A stretch of 64,000 bases of DNA from Portunus trituberculatus (GCF_017591435.1 NC_059289.1:9446199-9510198), one strand, 5' to 3'. Shown: positions 34,594 to 43,872, counted from the stretch's first letter. Notes: generated by a model from the sequence alone, not told the origin. Translations and numbers: made by a program.

Positions 34594-35430
34594 TCCGTTG
34601 TTGGTAGTGTAGGAGGAGGAGGAGAACAGAGTGTTGAGCGTACTTTAGTTCAAAGTCTCCAGCTAGTCCCTGAATTTGATGAGGCTAAAGTAGCTGAATG
34701 GTTGTCCGCTTCGAGAGGAAAGCCAAGGAGTTTGCTTGGTCTCGAGAGAGATGGGTAGGCTTGGTCGCGAATAAATTAAAGGGAAAAGCCTTGGAAGTTT
34801 ATGATAAAATGTCAGCTGATGATCTGGATGATTACGAGGAGTTTAAGGCTGACATCTTGCGGGCATATGAGCTGCGACCAGAAGCCTATCGCTTGCAATT
34901 CAGAGGAAAGAGGAAGCGAGCAAGTGACTCCTACCTCCAGTGTGCTCGTTCACTGGAGCAAGTGTTTGAGAGGTGGATTGCAAGCGAGGGTGTTGACTCT
35001 CTCAAGGCTCTGAAGGAGTTAGTAGTTATGGAGCAGTTCATCGACATTGCTGATAAGGAGCTGGTACCTCTGTTGAGGGAGAAGAGGTTTAGGACTTTGA
35101 AGGAGGCTGCTACATGGGCTGATGATTATGTGTTGGCCCACCATCCTGTGCAGCAGCCTGGGAGTTGGAGTCGTAAGGAAGGTGGTCCTAGGGGAGGCCC
35201 AGGGAGTGGTGGCAGTTCTTCCTCGTGCTCTCCAGGCCACTTTAGGCGATATACTGGATTCAGCAGTAAGATGGGTTTGGGAAAGCCCCAGGCCCCCACC
35301 CCTCCTTCTTCTGCGAAGGATGGGACAGCGGGGAAGGCGGCCCCTAAAACTCCCAAGTATGATTACCAGCCTACCTGCTATCACTGCCGAGGAAAAGGGC
35401 ATTTTAAGTTCAATTGCCCAAAGTTAGTAA
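34594..35430 (+). pseudogene. Gmr1-like gag: SCAN-like capsid and CCHC knuckle
   Basis: The N-terminal part FDEAKVAEWL is in the frame up to about 34,715. The frame then shifts to the long piece starting 34,698, with FKADILRAYELRPEAYRLQF, SLEQVFERWIASEGVDSLKA and LKEAATWADDYVLAH. This helix pattern matches the capsid from which vertebrate SCAN domains are thought to derive. The zinc knuckle CYHCRGKGHFKFNC (CX2CX4HX4C) is at about 35,378-35,419. Gag would assemble the particle. One frameshift is visible. Confidence 0.8.
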
Positions 35431-35619
35431 CAGCTGAAACTCCTAAGTCCTCGCAGAAACCAGTTGCCTTGTTGATGTGGCCTGACACAGTTCGTGGTGA
35501 TGAGTTGACTGCTCCTTCAGGCTTTAGAAGTAAGAAGGCACGGCGTGTGCCTGAGTTGTGTTTGGAGGAGGGAGAGCAGGTTGGCCCCCCTGTCCCTCCC
35601 CCTGTTGCCTCGCCCGCTC

Positions 35620-35980
35620 TTATTAATGATAGTGAGCTTGACTGGTGCCGTCCTTTCCTGTGTGGAGGCACTGTCGAGATTGATGGCACAAAGTATCCTG
35701 TCACTGTACTGCGTGATACAAGAGCACAGTAGTCAGTGTGCCGAAATGTCACTGGGAAGAAGGTGACATCTAGCCAGGCAGTGTTGTGTCGTGGACTTAA
35801 TACTGCGGAGGAGTTCGTGATGGCTGAGGTGATGCTGTCATGTCCTCTTGTCACTGCTACGGCTCAGGTAGCAGTGGCAGATGAACTGCCAGTCGCAGGA
35901 GTGGACTTCCTACTTGGAAATGATTTGGCTGGTGGTCGTGTATGGATTCCAACCTCTGATGAGGATGAGGTTGCTGAAGA
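35620..35980 (+). pseudogene. Gmr1-like aspartic protease, active site altered
   Basis: CGGTVEIDGTKYPVTVLRDT leads to the active site, which reads RDTRAQ followed by TAG at 35,730-35,732 instead of the expected DTGA. The C-terminal half (ADELPVAGVDFLLGNDLAGG) is in the frame from 35,736. The Gly to Arg change and the stop should abolish activity. Confidence 0.7.
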
Positions 35981-36640
35981 GTCTGGGCCAGTGGTGCAAG
36001 ACTCTGTAAATGTTGTTACCCGCTCTCAGGCACGCCGGGCTGAGAGAGAGCCTGTTACTACCCAGGAGGCTGCTAGCAGCCAGGTGGAATTAACTCCAGA
36101 TGGGAGTAGCAGCGCTGATGTGGTGGAGCCAGAGTTGGGCTCACCATTGAGTTCTGGTGTGGAGGCTTACGGTGACGGCATGGAGTCACTCGTTAATGCA
36201 CCGGACTCGGCTTTGGGAATTGTTGTTGAGAGTGAGGACGAAGTGCTAGGTGTAGCTGAGTTGTTTGATGGTTATCCTCACTCTGCAGAGCACTCCGGAG
36301 GGAGCACTCGTGCTGAGTTGCTTCCTGGTGTGGATGCTGAGGGCTCTGATGTTCAGCACATACCCCAGCATAAGTCAGGCAGTCTGTTGGAAGTTGGCAC
36401 CCAGGGTGGGGAGACTTCCAGTTCTGCGGGGGGGGTTGGAAGTTTCTCCCCCCTGTGGAGCATCGTGGAGGCAGGGAGCGAGCTGTTCCCTTGTCTGGTG
36501 ACTGCCTGGCTGGTGGTGATAATTCTTCTGAGGACTCACCGGATCACATGGCAGGAGCGGAGCAGCCTGGGCCAGCTCTCCGTCCTTCATGCCGTGTGGG
36601 ACGTAGGGTTGCAGCATTGCCCCAACCCCATGACCCTATA
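35980..36640 (+). pseudogene. Gmr1-like pol linker, acidic low complexity
   Basis: Glu/Ser/Gly-rich open frame between protease and integrase with no recognisable domain, part of the 35,736-36,641 frame. Confidence 0.5.
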
Positions 36641-37936
36641 GTCCCCCTTTCTCTTACCCAGCTAGAGCTTGCAGAGCTCATTCGTAAGCAGCAGGAGGAC
36701 CCGGCGTTGGCCTCCTTCTTTGCTCGAGTGGGTTAGGGAAGTGAGGAGTTGGAGGGCAGGGAGGAGTTTGTTTTGCACCAAGGGGTGTTGTGTCTTAGAT
36801 GGCAGGAAAGTGACGGTGGTGAGTTATTGCAAGTAGTTGTGCCGCATAAGCTGCGGGATGCACTTGTGCTGTTGGCACATGAGGGGCCCATGGCTGGACA
36901 CCTGGGCATCCGAAAGACCATCGCTCACCTGCATCGCAATTTTTGGTGGCCCAGCATGTCTAGAGAAGTAGCCATGATTCTTAAGTGCTGCCACACTTGT
37001 CAAGTGGTGGGTAAGCCTAATCAGACACCCCCTGTGGCGCCACTCCACCCCATCCATGCTGTTGATCCTCCCTTCACGAGGGTTTTGATTGATATAGTAG
37101 GTCCTCTGCCTACTACCAGGGCTGGTCACAAGTATTTGTTGACCATAATGGATGTTACCACGTGGTATCCTGAAGCAATTCCCCTGAGAAGCATTCACTC
37201 TAAGGTGGTGCTGAAGGCTTTGTTAACCTTCTTTACACACTTTGGATTGCCAGCAGAGCTGCAGTCCGATCAGGATACCAACTTTACTTCAAAGTTGTTT
37301 AAGGATACGATGACTGCGTGGGGGATCAAGCATATTGTGTCAAGTGCTTATCATCCATAGTCTCAGGGAGCCCTGGAGAGACATCATCAAACTCTCAAGA
37401 CCATGCTCAAGAGTTTCTGCATGGAGAGAGATAAGGATTGGGACGAGGGTGTCCCCTTTGTCTTATTTGCAGTGAGAGAAGCGCCCACTGAGTCCTTGGG
37501 TTTCTCACCCAATCAGCTAGTTTTTGGACACTGAGTGCGTGGACCGCTCGACGTTCTTCGGGAAGCTTGGTGTCAGCCGTCTCCTGAGCGCCCTGTCTCA
37601 CTGCTTAAGAGCCTCATGAGCAGTCGAGAGAGATTAGCCAAGGCATTAGAGGTGGTGCAGGCCCACCTGTGTAAGGCCCAGCAGAGTATGAAGGGGTATT
37701 ATGACCGAAGGGCCGAGTATCAGAGTTTTGCCCCTGGAGACGAAGTGCTCGTGCTGTTACCACTTCAGGGCCAGCCGCTTGCTGCCCACTATAGTGGCCC
37801 CTATGTTATAGAGAAGAAGGTAGGTGACCTCGACTACCTGGTGCTCACTCCTAACCGGCGCAAGAGAGCTCAGCTGTGTCACGTTAACATGCTGAAGCCC
37901 TATTTTCGTTCTACTAGCCAGAAGGGCTCTTTTTAG
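36641..37936 (+). pseudogene. Gmr1-like integrase with GPY/F module, three stops
   Basis: One reading frame (phase of 36,455 to 37,936) with stops at 36,734 (TAG), 37,358 (TAG) and 37,532 (TGA). The zinc-binding HHCC region has HEGPMAGHLG and CCHTCQVVG. The DDE triad sits in VLIDIVGPL, LQSDQDTNF and, just after the second stop, GALERHHQTLK. The GPY/F module reads YSGPYVIEKKVGDLDYLVL near 37,790-37,850. It would insert the cDNA. The stops at 37,358 and 37,532 are explained by C-to-T changes (CAG to TAG, CGA to TGA). Confidence 0.85.
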
Positions 37937-38305
37937 TTCTGCCTTGCAAGAGGCATCTTCAGTTTTGTTTTTCTGCCGGGAGGGAGAGGCTCCAGAAGTT
38001 ATTGGGCCTGAACCTGTTATTCCTACAGGGCAGTGGGAACGGAATAGCCTTCATCTCTTGAGGGAAAAGGTTGAACATTTAGGGGATCAGCAAGATGAGT
38101 TGCTTCGGCGGCTGAGGAAGTACTCTTCAGTGTTTAGCAGTGTCCCGGGCAGGACACAGTTGATAGCACACGATATTGATGTTGGGAACGAAAAGCCTGT
38201 CAAATGGCTCCCATACTGAGTGAGCCCAGGAGTACAATGTCATAGTAAGACATATAAAAGGAGCAGACAACATTGTGGCCGATTGTCTGTCCCGGGGCCA
38301 TTCCC
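37937..38305 (+). pseudogene. Gmr1-like RT start joined to RNase H end (RT core deleted)
   Basis: The pre-RT segment ELLRRLRKYSSVFSSVPGRT, QLIAHDIDVGNEKPVKWLPY is typical of the start of gypsy RT. Within about 30 bases it joins VRHIKGADNIVADCLSR, the last residues of RNase H plus connection. The RT palm (YxDD) and RNase H catalytic core are missing. Because this lies downstream of integrase it fixes the pol order of the element. Confidence 0.8.
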
Positions 38306-38375
38306 TTTAATCAGTTCAATGCCTTTAAAAAAATAAAAATTTTGTAAATGTTTTGTTTCCAAAATTTTTTCTTTT

Positions 38376-38748
38376 AAGGGAGGGCGTGTGAGGGGCACTG
38401 TCTTGTTTCCCCTTTTAATTTATTATTTTTTTATATGCGTAGCCTATGGCTTCAAGCGCGGGCTGTCACTGTTCCGCTGTGCGGCCAACCACCCTCTCTT
38501 TGTTTCCACCATTTTGTGTGCCTGCGAGCCTCGCATCAGTACCGGCCAGACTTCAGCGGAGTTAACACGTACGATCTCGGCACAGAAAGAGACACGTGTG
38601 GCTGGACTTTTTTTTTTTTTTTTTTTTTACATTACAAGGGCACTGGCCAAGGGAAAACAAAGTGTTGGAAAAAAAATCCGCTGGTTGCCAGGCCCTGTTA
38701 AGAGGAAAGTAGAAAGAGAAAAAAAAAAATCTAAAAGGAGGGTCCAGT
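38376..38748 (+). mobile_element. Gmr1-like polypurine tract and 3' LTR (cut by gap)
   Basis: AAGGGAGGGCG (38,376-38,386) precedes TGTGAGGGGCACTGTC, a plausible LTR start at 38,387. A T22 run at about 38,609 with ACATTACAAGGGCACTGGCC looks like the reversed tail of another retroposon. The similar string ACGTAGGGAAGAGGGCCAGC, also after a T run, marks the LINE-C end at 41,770. The gap removes the LTR end. Confidence 0.6.
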
Positions 38749-39248
38749 NNNNNNNNNNNNNNNNNNNNNNNNNNNNNNNNNNNNNNNNNNNNNNNNNNNN
38801 NNNNNNNNNNNNNNNNNNNNNNNNNNNNNNNNNNNNNNNNNNNNNNNNNNNNNNNNNNNNNNNNNNNNNNNNNNNNNNNNNNNNNNNNNNNNNNNNNNNN
38901 NNNNNNNNNNNNNNNNNNNNNNNNNNNNNNNNNNNNNNNNNNNNNNNNNNNNNNNNNNNNNNNNNNNNNNNNNNNNNNNNNNNNNNNNNNNNNNNNNNNN
39001 NNNNNNNNNNNNNNNNNNNNNNNNNNNNNNNNNNNNNNNNNNNNNNNNNNNNNNNNNNNNNNNNNNNNNNNNNNNNNNNNNNNNNNNNNNNNNNNNNNNN
39101 NNNNNNNNNNNNNNNNNNNNNNNNNNNNNNNNNNNNNNNNNNNNNNNNNNNNNNNNNNNNNNNNNNNNNNNNNNNNNNNNNNNNNNNNNNNNNNNNNNNN
39201 NNNNNNNNNNNNNNNNNNNNNNNNNNNNNNNNNNNNNNNNNNNNNNNN
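38749..39248. other. Assembly gap, exactly 500 N
   Basis: Second 500-N run; true size and any upstream exons of the Robo-like gene are unknown. Confidence 0.98.
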
Positions 39249-39310
39249 GCTCTTACCACTGTCTCTTATTCTCCCTCCTCCTGAGAGTCATACCACTAAT
39301 TTTGGCGCAG

Positions 39311-39490
39311 GTGGGCGGTGTGGTGATGCCAGTTCGGGTGGTGGGTGGTGGCGTGGCAAGGGGCACTGTCTCCGTCGGGATGGTTGGCGTTGATGAGGTA
39401 GAGGCACGAGCTGCACTGCTCACACCCACTCTGGAGCAAGGCTTCCCGTCCTCCTCCACCCCAACTAGTGCCACTGTTACCTGGAGATTG
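39311..39490 (+). CDS. Robo-like receptor, exon 1 of the visible part (FN3 start)
   Basis: 180 nt, phase 0 to phase 0. Acceptor TTTTGGCGCAG ends at 39,310 and donor GTGAGT begins at 39,491. It encodes the start of a fibronectin type III domain ending TPTSATVTWRL, where the Trp is the conserved strand-B tryptophan. Alone it is not diagnostic; with the next two exons the frame runs on without a stop. Robo proteins are Slit receptors on neurons and other cells. The upstream exons would lie in or beyond the gap. Confidence 0.55.
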
Positions 39491-39595
39491 GTGAGTACTG
39501 TTTGATAGATTGATAGATGAATGGATAAGCAGATAAAAAGATAGACAAATAAACCCGCCTGCTGATCATGTCAGAGTCCTGCACCTGCCCACCAG

Positions 39596-39872
39596 ATCCA
39601 CCGGTCCAAGCACATCGAGGGGATCTATGTGCTGGGGTGTGAACGAGGCAGTGGCTTCATCCATCCTCGGATACAACAACAGCTCCAGACCCACGACATT
39701 TCCCTCCTGCACCATCCACACTCCCACCACAGCCACAACCACGAGCCCGGCCCCACCACCCACACCCTGGAGCAAAGGGAGTCGTCCACTTCAGAGCATG
39801 CGGAGTGGCCTGACAGTGGAGGAGGGCCCCACACCTCACTGGCAGAGGAGAACGTTGAGCACATCCTCTTAG
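39596..39872 (+). CDS. Robo-like receptor, exon 2 (FN3 middle)
   Basis: 277 nt, phase 0 in, phase 1 out; acceptor CCTGCCCACCAG, donor GTGAGG at 39,873. It starts IHRSKHIEGIYVLG, which continues the W-R-L of exon 1 into the pattern 'W..., ...IEG.Y' seen in Robo FN3 domains. A His/Thr/Ser/Pro-rich insertion follows (SLLHHPHSHHSHNHEPGPTT), then an acidic stretch. The insertion is longer than I would expect in a usual FN3 loop. The frame joins exon 3 correctly (phase 1). Confidence 0.55.
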
Positions 39873-40085
39873 GTGAGGAGTGGCTGCAGGGGAAGCAAGT
39901 GTACCAGGATTGCTCACTTAACACTCCTATGCTCTCTGCAACGTCCATCATTTCTTTTCATAATACAGGAATCCCAATCAAGTTTCTTTTCTCTCTTTAC
40001 TTTAGATATTCAATAGGAACTACTATTATGCAAATCCTTGCTAATGTTACACTGCTGACACTTGACCTCTGTTTCATTTGTGCAG

Positions 40086-40333
40086 AAAATGAGTCTGGGA
40101 GAAGCACTACATCCTCCAACACCACTGTAGGGGAGGAGGGAGGTGATGACTTCCCACTGCCACCCACCTGTTCCAACCTGAGAGTGATGGGCCACACCCT
40201 TGTCCTGGCCAGGTCCTCCTTCCAGGTGGTGGGGCTCCATCCCTTCACTTCCTACTGGTTCCTGCTCCTGCCTCACTACAAGGGTGTGCTGGGTGTGCCT
40301 TCCAACATGCAGTCTTTACAACACCACAGGATG
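40086..40333 (+). CDS. Robo-like receptor, exon 3 (FN3 end)
   Basis: 248 nt, phase 1 in, phase 0 out; acceptor TTTCATTTGTGCAG, donor GTGAGC at 40,334. It encodes SSFQVVGLHPFTSYWFLLLP then HYKGVLGVPSNMQSLQ. The 'L.PFT.Y.FLL.P..K...G.PSN' pattern is characteristic of an FN3 domain in Roundabout receptors, and this is the main basis for the call. The Y-to-W substitution in the tyrosine corner region (SYWF) is unremarkable. Confidence 0.62.
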
Positions 40334-40680
40334 GTGAGCTTTTGGGCACATGGCCTCACCTGTGTTAGGGCTGGCACCTCAGTAGAGGATGCTTTTTTTC
40401 TTTTGGGTTTTGTTTTTGTTCCCTTGGCCAGCATCCCACATATATATAAAAGTTTTCAAGTGAACAAAGGTATGGTGTTAAGAGAAAGAAAATACTTGCC
40501 TTGTCTGTTAACTGAAATATATTCAAGGTTGCTTGCTTGTTTGATTAGAGTACTTAATGGTTGTAAATTAATAGCTCCTCTAATCAAGGAAATTCTTTAG
40601 AGACATTATCATTAGAATTTCTTCAGTATAATGAGAGATGCATCACTTAGCTCTGTTCCTGGTGTTGGCAGTGCCTGCAG

Positions 40681-40799
40681 GGTGGCCAGTGCTCTCAAGG
40701 TGGTGGGCCGCCAGAGTGGGGCAGGACACATATGCCCTCACCCTTCACTGGCGACCACTGCCCCCACACCTTGCCCACGGCATCATCAACAGGTATCAG
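40681..40799 (+). CDS. Robo-like receptor, exon 4 (next FN3 start), frame problem
   Basis: Acceptor GTGCCTGCAG ends at 40,680 and donor GTGAGT begins at 40,800. The FN3-like text DTYALTLHWRPLPPHLAHGI then INRYQ is in a frame that does not follow from the phase-0 end of exon 3. The first part reads better in another frame (VASALKVVG). A one- or two-base error near 40,720 would reconcile them. It may be an assembly error, a pseudogene change or a mis-placed acceptor. Confidence 0.45.
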
Positions 40800-40836
40800 G
40801 TGAGTGCTGGAATGTTCACCTCCACACACTTGTATA

Positions 40837-40839
<3 letters not shown>

Positions 40840-40890
<51 letters not shown>
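40840..40890. repeat. (AC)n in the intron after exon 4
   Basis: Pure AC tract that marks the 5' junction of LINE-A copy 6. Confidence 0.95.
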
Positions 40891-40892
<2 letters not shown>

Positions 40893-40962
40893 TTTTGATA
40901 AAGTACCACATCAGAGATTACTATGGAAAATTAAAAACATAGCTGGCTTACAGGGAAAATTA

Positions 40963-41606
40963 CATTAAGCCCCCGCACTTGGCAAATTAATTAGTCTGGC
41001 GAAACTACCTCCAAATGCGAATTTCGCCAAGCACGAGTTCTTTATACCATATAAATTACCTAAAAAAAATGCCTCAATCAGTCTTTGGTCATTGCCAAAA
41101 TCCCTCTTTTGACCCCTAAAATACCTTTTTTCGAGCTGAAATAAAATCTTTTGCCTTCACATAATAGAACACATGTACAAAACAGACCAATAAACAATAA
41201 ATAAAGCTAATAAGACATGATATAAAAGTTATAACTCCCGTTTTTCCACCCGTTTCTCTCGCTCACTTTCATCCTTGCCGCCACCACCATTGTCCTTACC
41301 CCCACCGGTACCACCTGTTTCGCTGGTAGAGGCCTTGTTGGAGGTAAATTGCCAGAATTAGTTCCCATGCTAGCAGAACAGAGGACAGGACAAACAAAAT
41401 GGCTGAAGGGGCTCTCACTTTGCGTTCTGATAAGTTTAGAGAGAGGTCTGACGTCACCGGAGAGCCGCGTGGTTCGCCGTGCGGCCGCCAGGGGACCGCC
41501 AAGTTTTAATTCAAATCGCCAAGCGTGCACTCGGTGGTCTGTGGCCACCCTACCGCCAAAAGTGAATTTCACTAAGCTGAGATTCGCCAAGTGTGGGGGT
41601 TTTCTG
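40963..41606. mobile_element. TA-flanked 644-bp DNA transposon/MITE with inverted ends
   Basis: The left end CATTAAGCCCCCGCACTTGG is the inverted match of the right end CCAAGTGTGGGGGTTTTCTG. TA lies on both sides (40,961-40,962 and 41,607-41,608). Removing the element and one TA rejoins the LINE reading frame. TA target and CA...TG ends fit the Tc1/mariner-pogo (Tigger) group. No transposase is inside, so it is non-autonomous. Confidence 0.82.
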
Positions 41607-41751
41607 TATATATTGGACTGAATAACAAACTTCTTAAAAGACAGAAAAATGAGAACAGTGATAAAGGGTGAAGAATCAAAATGGTGTAGAGTTATTAGTG
41701 GAGTTCCACAGGAAACAGTTCTGGCCCCAGTAATGTTCATTCATAGTTTTT

Positions 41752-42957
41752 TTTTTCTTTTTTACGTAGGGAAGAGGGCCAGCCAAGGGCAAAAAAAAGG
41801 AAGTTAAAAAAGGCCCACTTGAGTGCTGGCTCTCTAAAAAGTGCAAAAAGTGCCAAAACCGTCAGCCAGAATTAGGGGAGCAAATGCCTCGATACCTCCC
41901 TCTTGAAAGAAGACAAGTTGTAGGAATTCGGAAATACAGATGCAGGGAGGGAGTTCCAGAGTTTACCAGTGAAAGGAATGAATGACTGAGAGTACTGGTT
42001 AACTCTTGCATTAGAGAGTTGGATAGAATAGGGATGAGAGGAAGAAGAAAGCCTTGTGCAGCGAGGCCACAGGAGAAGGGAGGCATGCAGTTAGCAAGAT
42101 CAGTAGAACAGTTACCATGAAAATAGCGATAAAAGACAGAAAGGGATGCAACATTTCGGCGGTGAGAAAGAGACTGAAGACAGTTAGTGAGAGGAGGGGA
42201 GTTGATGAGACGAAAAGCTTTCGATTCCACCCTATCAAGCAAAGCTGTGTGACTGGAACCCCCCCAAACATGCGAAGAGTACTCCATACAGGGACGGATA
42301 AGGCCCTTATACAGAGTAAGCAGTTGGAGGGGCGAGAAAAACTGTCGGAGACGCCTCAGAACACCTAACTTCATAGAAGCTGTTTTAGCAAGAGATGAGA
42401 TGTGAAGTTTCCAGTTAAGATTATGAGCAAAGGACAGACCGAGGATATTCATTGTGGAAGAGGGAGACAGTTGAGTGTCATTGAAGAAGAGGGGGATAGT
42501 TGTCTGGAAGGTTATGTCGAGTTGATAGATGGAAGAATTGAGTTTTTTGAGGCATTGAAAACTACTATATTTTCTCTGCCCCAATCGGAATACTTAGAAA
42601 GATCGGAAGTCAGGCGTTCCGTGGCGTCCCCGCGTGATCTGTTGACTTCCTGAAGGGTTGGACGTCTCTGAAAGAACGTGGAAAGATGTAGGGTGGTATC
42701 ATCAGCGTAGGAGTGGATAGGGCAAGAAGTTTGGTTAAGAAGATCATTAATGAGTAATAGAAAGAGAGTGAGTGACAGGACAGAACCCTGAGGAACACCA
42801 CTATTAATAGGTTTAGGAGAAGAACAGTAGCCGTCTACCACAGCAGTAATAGAGCGGTCGGAAAAGAAACTTGAGATAAAGTTGCAGAGAGAAGGATAGA
42901 AATCAAAGCTTTATGCCAGACTGTCAAAAGCTTTTGATGTGTCTAACGTGTATCATG
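41752..42957 (-). mobile_element. LINE-C (non-LTR element), 3' part, - strand
   Basis: An RT-bearing element ending, on the - strand, in GGCCCTCTTCCCTACGTAAA then an A-rich tail, so it has a poly(A)-type end unlike LINE-A. Its protein is unrelated to LINE-A and LINE-B at the sequence level. Confidence 0.8.
41862..42950 (-). pseudogene. LINE-C ORF2 reverse transcriptase, C-terminal half
   Basis: Pieces 42,512-42,841 and 41,862-42,584. Motifs are DTSKAFDSL (about 42,930), NSGVPQGSVLSLTLFLLLIN, the catalytic SYADDTTLHL (YADD) and STMNILGLSFAHNLNWKLHI. The thumb region has LLTLYKGLIRPCMEYSSHVW. A frameshift lies near 42,570. The copy is 5'-truncated inside the palm domain. The clade is not assigned. 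Confidence 0.82.
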
Positions 42958-42971
42958 ATGTGGTAGAGGAG

Positions 42972-43310
42972 GTGGAGGCTGTGGCGTAGTGGATGAGGTG
43001 GTGAGCACAGAATCGGGCAGACATCCACGCATAGATTCGAATCCCACCATATATCACTTTGAAGCTATGCCATTTGTCGAGTGGTTTAAAGTTACCTACA
43101 TGTCACCGTGATACTCAGGTTCGAGGTGGTCACACCAAAGATGTGCTTGGGTGGTGATATGGGCCTTAATATGGGTACCACTACGAATAAAATTGCCTGC
43201 GCCACTAATGGGTGGAAGTAGAACAGCGCTTCCCACATATACTCTTCAAGTATGCCTACAGGTGCTATAGGCCATAACATAAAAAAAAAAATAATAAATA
43301 ATAATAAGAC
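42972..43310 (+). mobile_element. SINE-C copy 1 (tRNA-derived, A-tailed)
   Basis: Head GGCTGTGGCGTAGTGGATGA (A box) and AGATTCGAATCCCACCA (B box). The spacing suggests a tRNA with a long variable arm (Leu/Ser type, uncertain). The body contains GCCATTTGTCGAGTGGTTTA, CACCCAAGC-type blocks and ATATGGGCCTTAATATGGGT. The tail is GGCCATAACATAAAAAAAAA. An opposite-strand copy is at 49,140. Confidence 0.78.
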
Positions 43311-43490
43311 CGTATGTAGAAGAGACTTTAAGAAATGTATAGTTTTCCAAACAGAAGCATAGCAACATGGAACAACTTGGATAAAACAGTGGTTCAAGCA
43401 AGAAATATTCCTGACTTTAAGGCTAAACTGGACAGATATGGAGACAGGATAGCACGAGCATGGCTCTTTTCCTGTAAAACACAACTAGGT

Positions 43491-43515
43491 AAACACACAC
43501 ACACACATACACACA

Positions 43516-43574
<59 letters not shown>
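43491..43574. repeat. (AC)n between LINE-A copy 6 and SINE-A copy 3
   Basis: 84 bp, AC with a few substitutions near the start. Confidence 0.95.
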
Positions 43575-43576
<2 letters not shown>

Positions 43577-43872
43577 CCCGGTAGCTCAGTGGTTAGAGCG
43601 CTGGCTTCACAAGCCAGAGGACCGGGGTTCGATTCCCCGGCCGGGTGGAGATATTTGGGTATGTCTCCTTTGACGTGTAGCCCCTGTTCACCTAGCAGTG
43701 AGTAGGTACGGGATGTAAATCGAGGAGTTGTGACCTTGTTGTCCCGGTGTGTGGTGTGTGCCTGGTCTCAGGCCTATCCGAAGATCGGAAACAATGAGCT
43801 CTGAGCTCGTTCCGTAGGGTAACGTCTGGCTGTCTCGTCAGAGACTGCAGCAGATCAAAAGGTGAATTACAC
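43575..43872 (+). mobile_element. SINE-A copy 3, full length with intact tRNA-like head
   Basis: Bases 43,575-43,648 fold as a tRNA cloverleaf. D arm GCTC/GAGC, anticodon arm CTGGC-TTCACAA-GCCAG with anticodon CAC (Val), T arm CGGGG-TTCGATT-CCCCG, and an acceptor that pairs if one linker base is missing. The SINE core and the tail GCAGATCAAAAGGTGAATTA then CAC follow. The long non-tRNA body, absence of a nearby terminator and further copies at 3,655 and 5,129 make it a SINE, not a tRNA gene. Confidence 0.85.

Larger units (their letters stand above)
34594..38748 (+). mobile_element. Gmr1-like Ty3/gypsy element (pol order INT before RT)
   Basis: Domains in order on the + strand: SCAN-like capsid, CCHC knuckle, protease, acidic linker, integrase with GPY/F module, then a pre-RT segment and the last residues of RNase H. 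Integrase upstream of RT is the hallmark of the Gmr1 group, unlike ordinary gypsy elements. The RT core is deleted and several stops are present. The 5' LTR is missing because LINE-B ends at its gag. A polypurine tract and LTR start are at 38,376-38,387. Confidence 0.82.
40891..43490 (+). mobile_element. LINE-A copy 6, 5'-truncated, with three insertions
   Basis: RT text FDKVPHQRLLWKIKN starts right after (AC)n. It is interrupted by a TA-flanked element (40,963-41,606), resumes with NFLKDRKMRTVIKG and SGVPQETVLAPVMF, is then replaced by LINE-C and SINE-C, and ends with MYSFPNRSIATWNNLDKTVV and the 3' motif AACTAGGTAAACACAC (43,311-43,490). Most of the middle is lost. Confidence 0.85.

Noticed and set aside
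38388..39284. Open frames across the second N gap
   Set aside because: They are made of N plus flanking LTR sequence.
39360..39375. AGGGGCACTGTC shared between exon 1 and the Gmr1-like LTR start (38,391)
   Set aside because: A 12-base match without extension; coincidence is likely.
43575..43648. Functional tRNA-Val gene
   Set aside because: It is the head of a SINE with further copies in the window, a missing linker base and no adjacent terminator.
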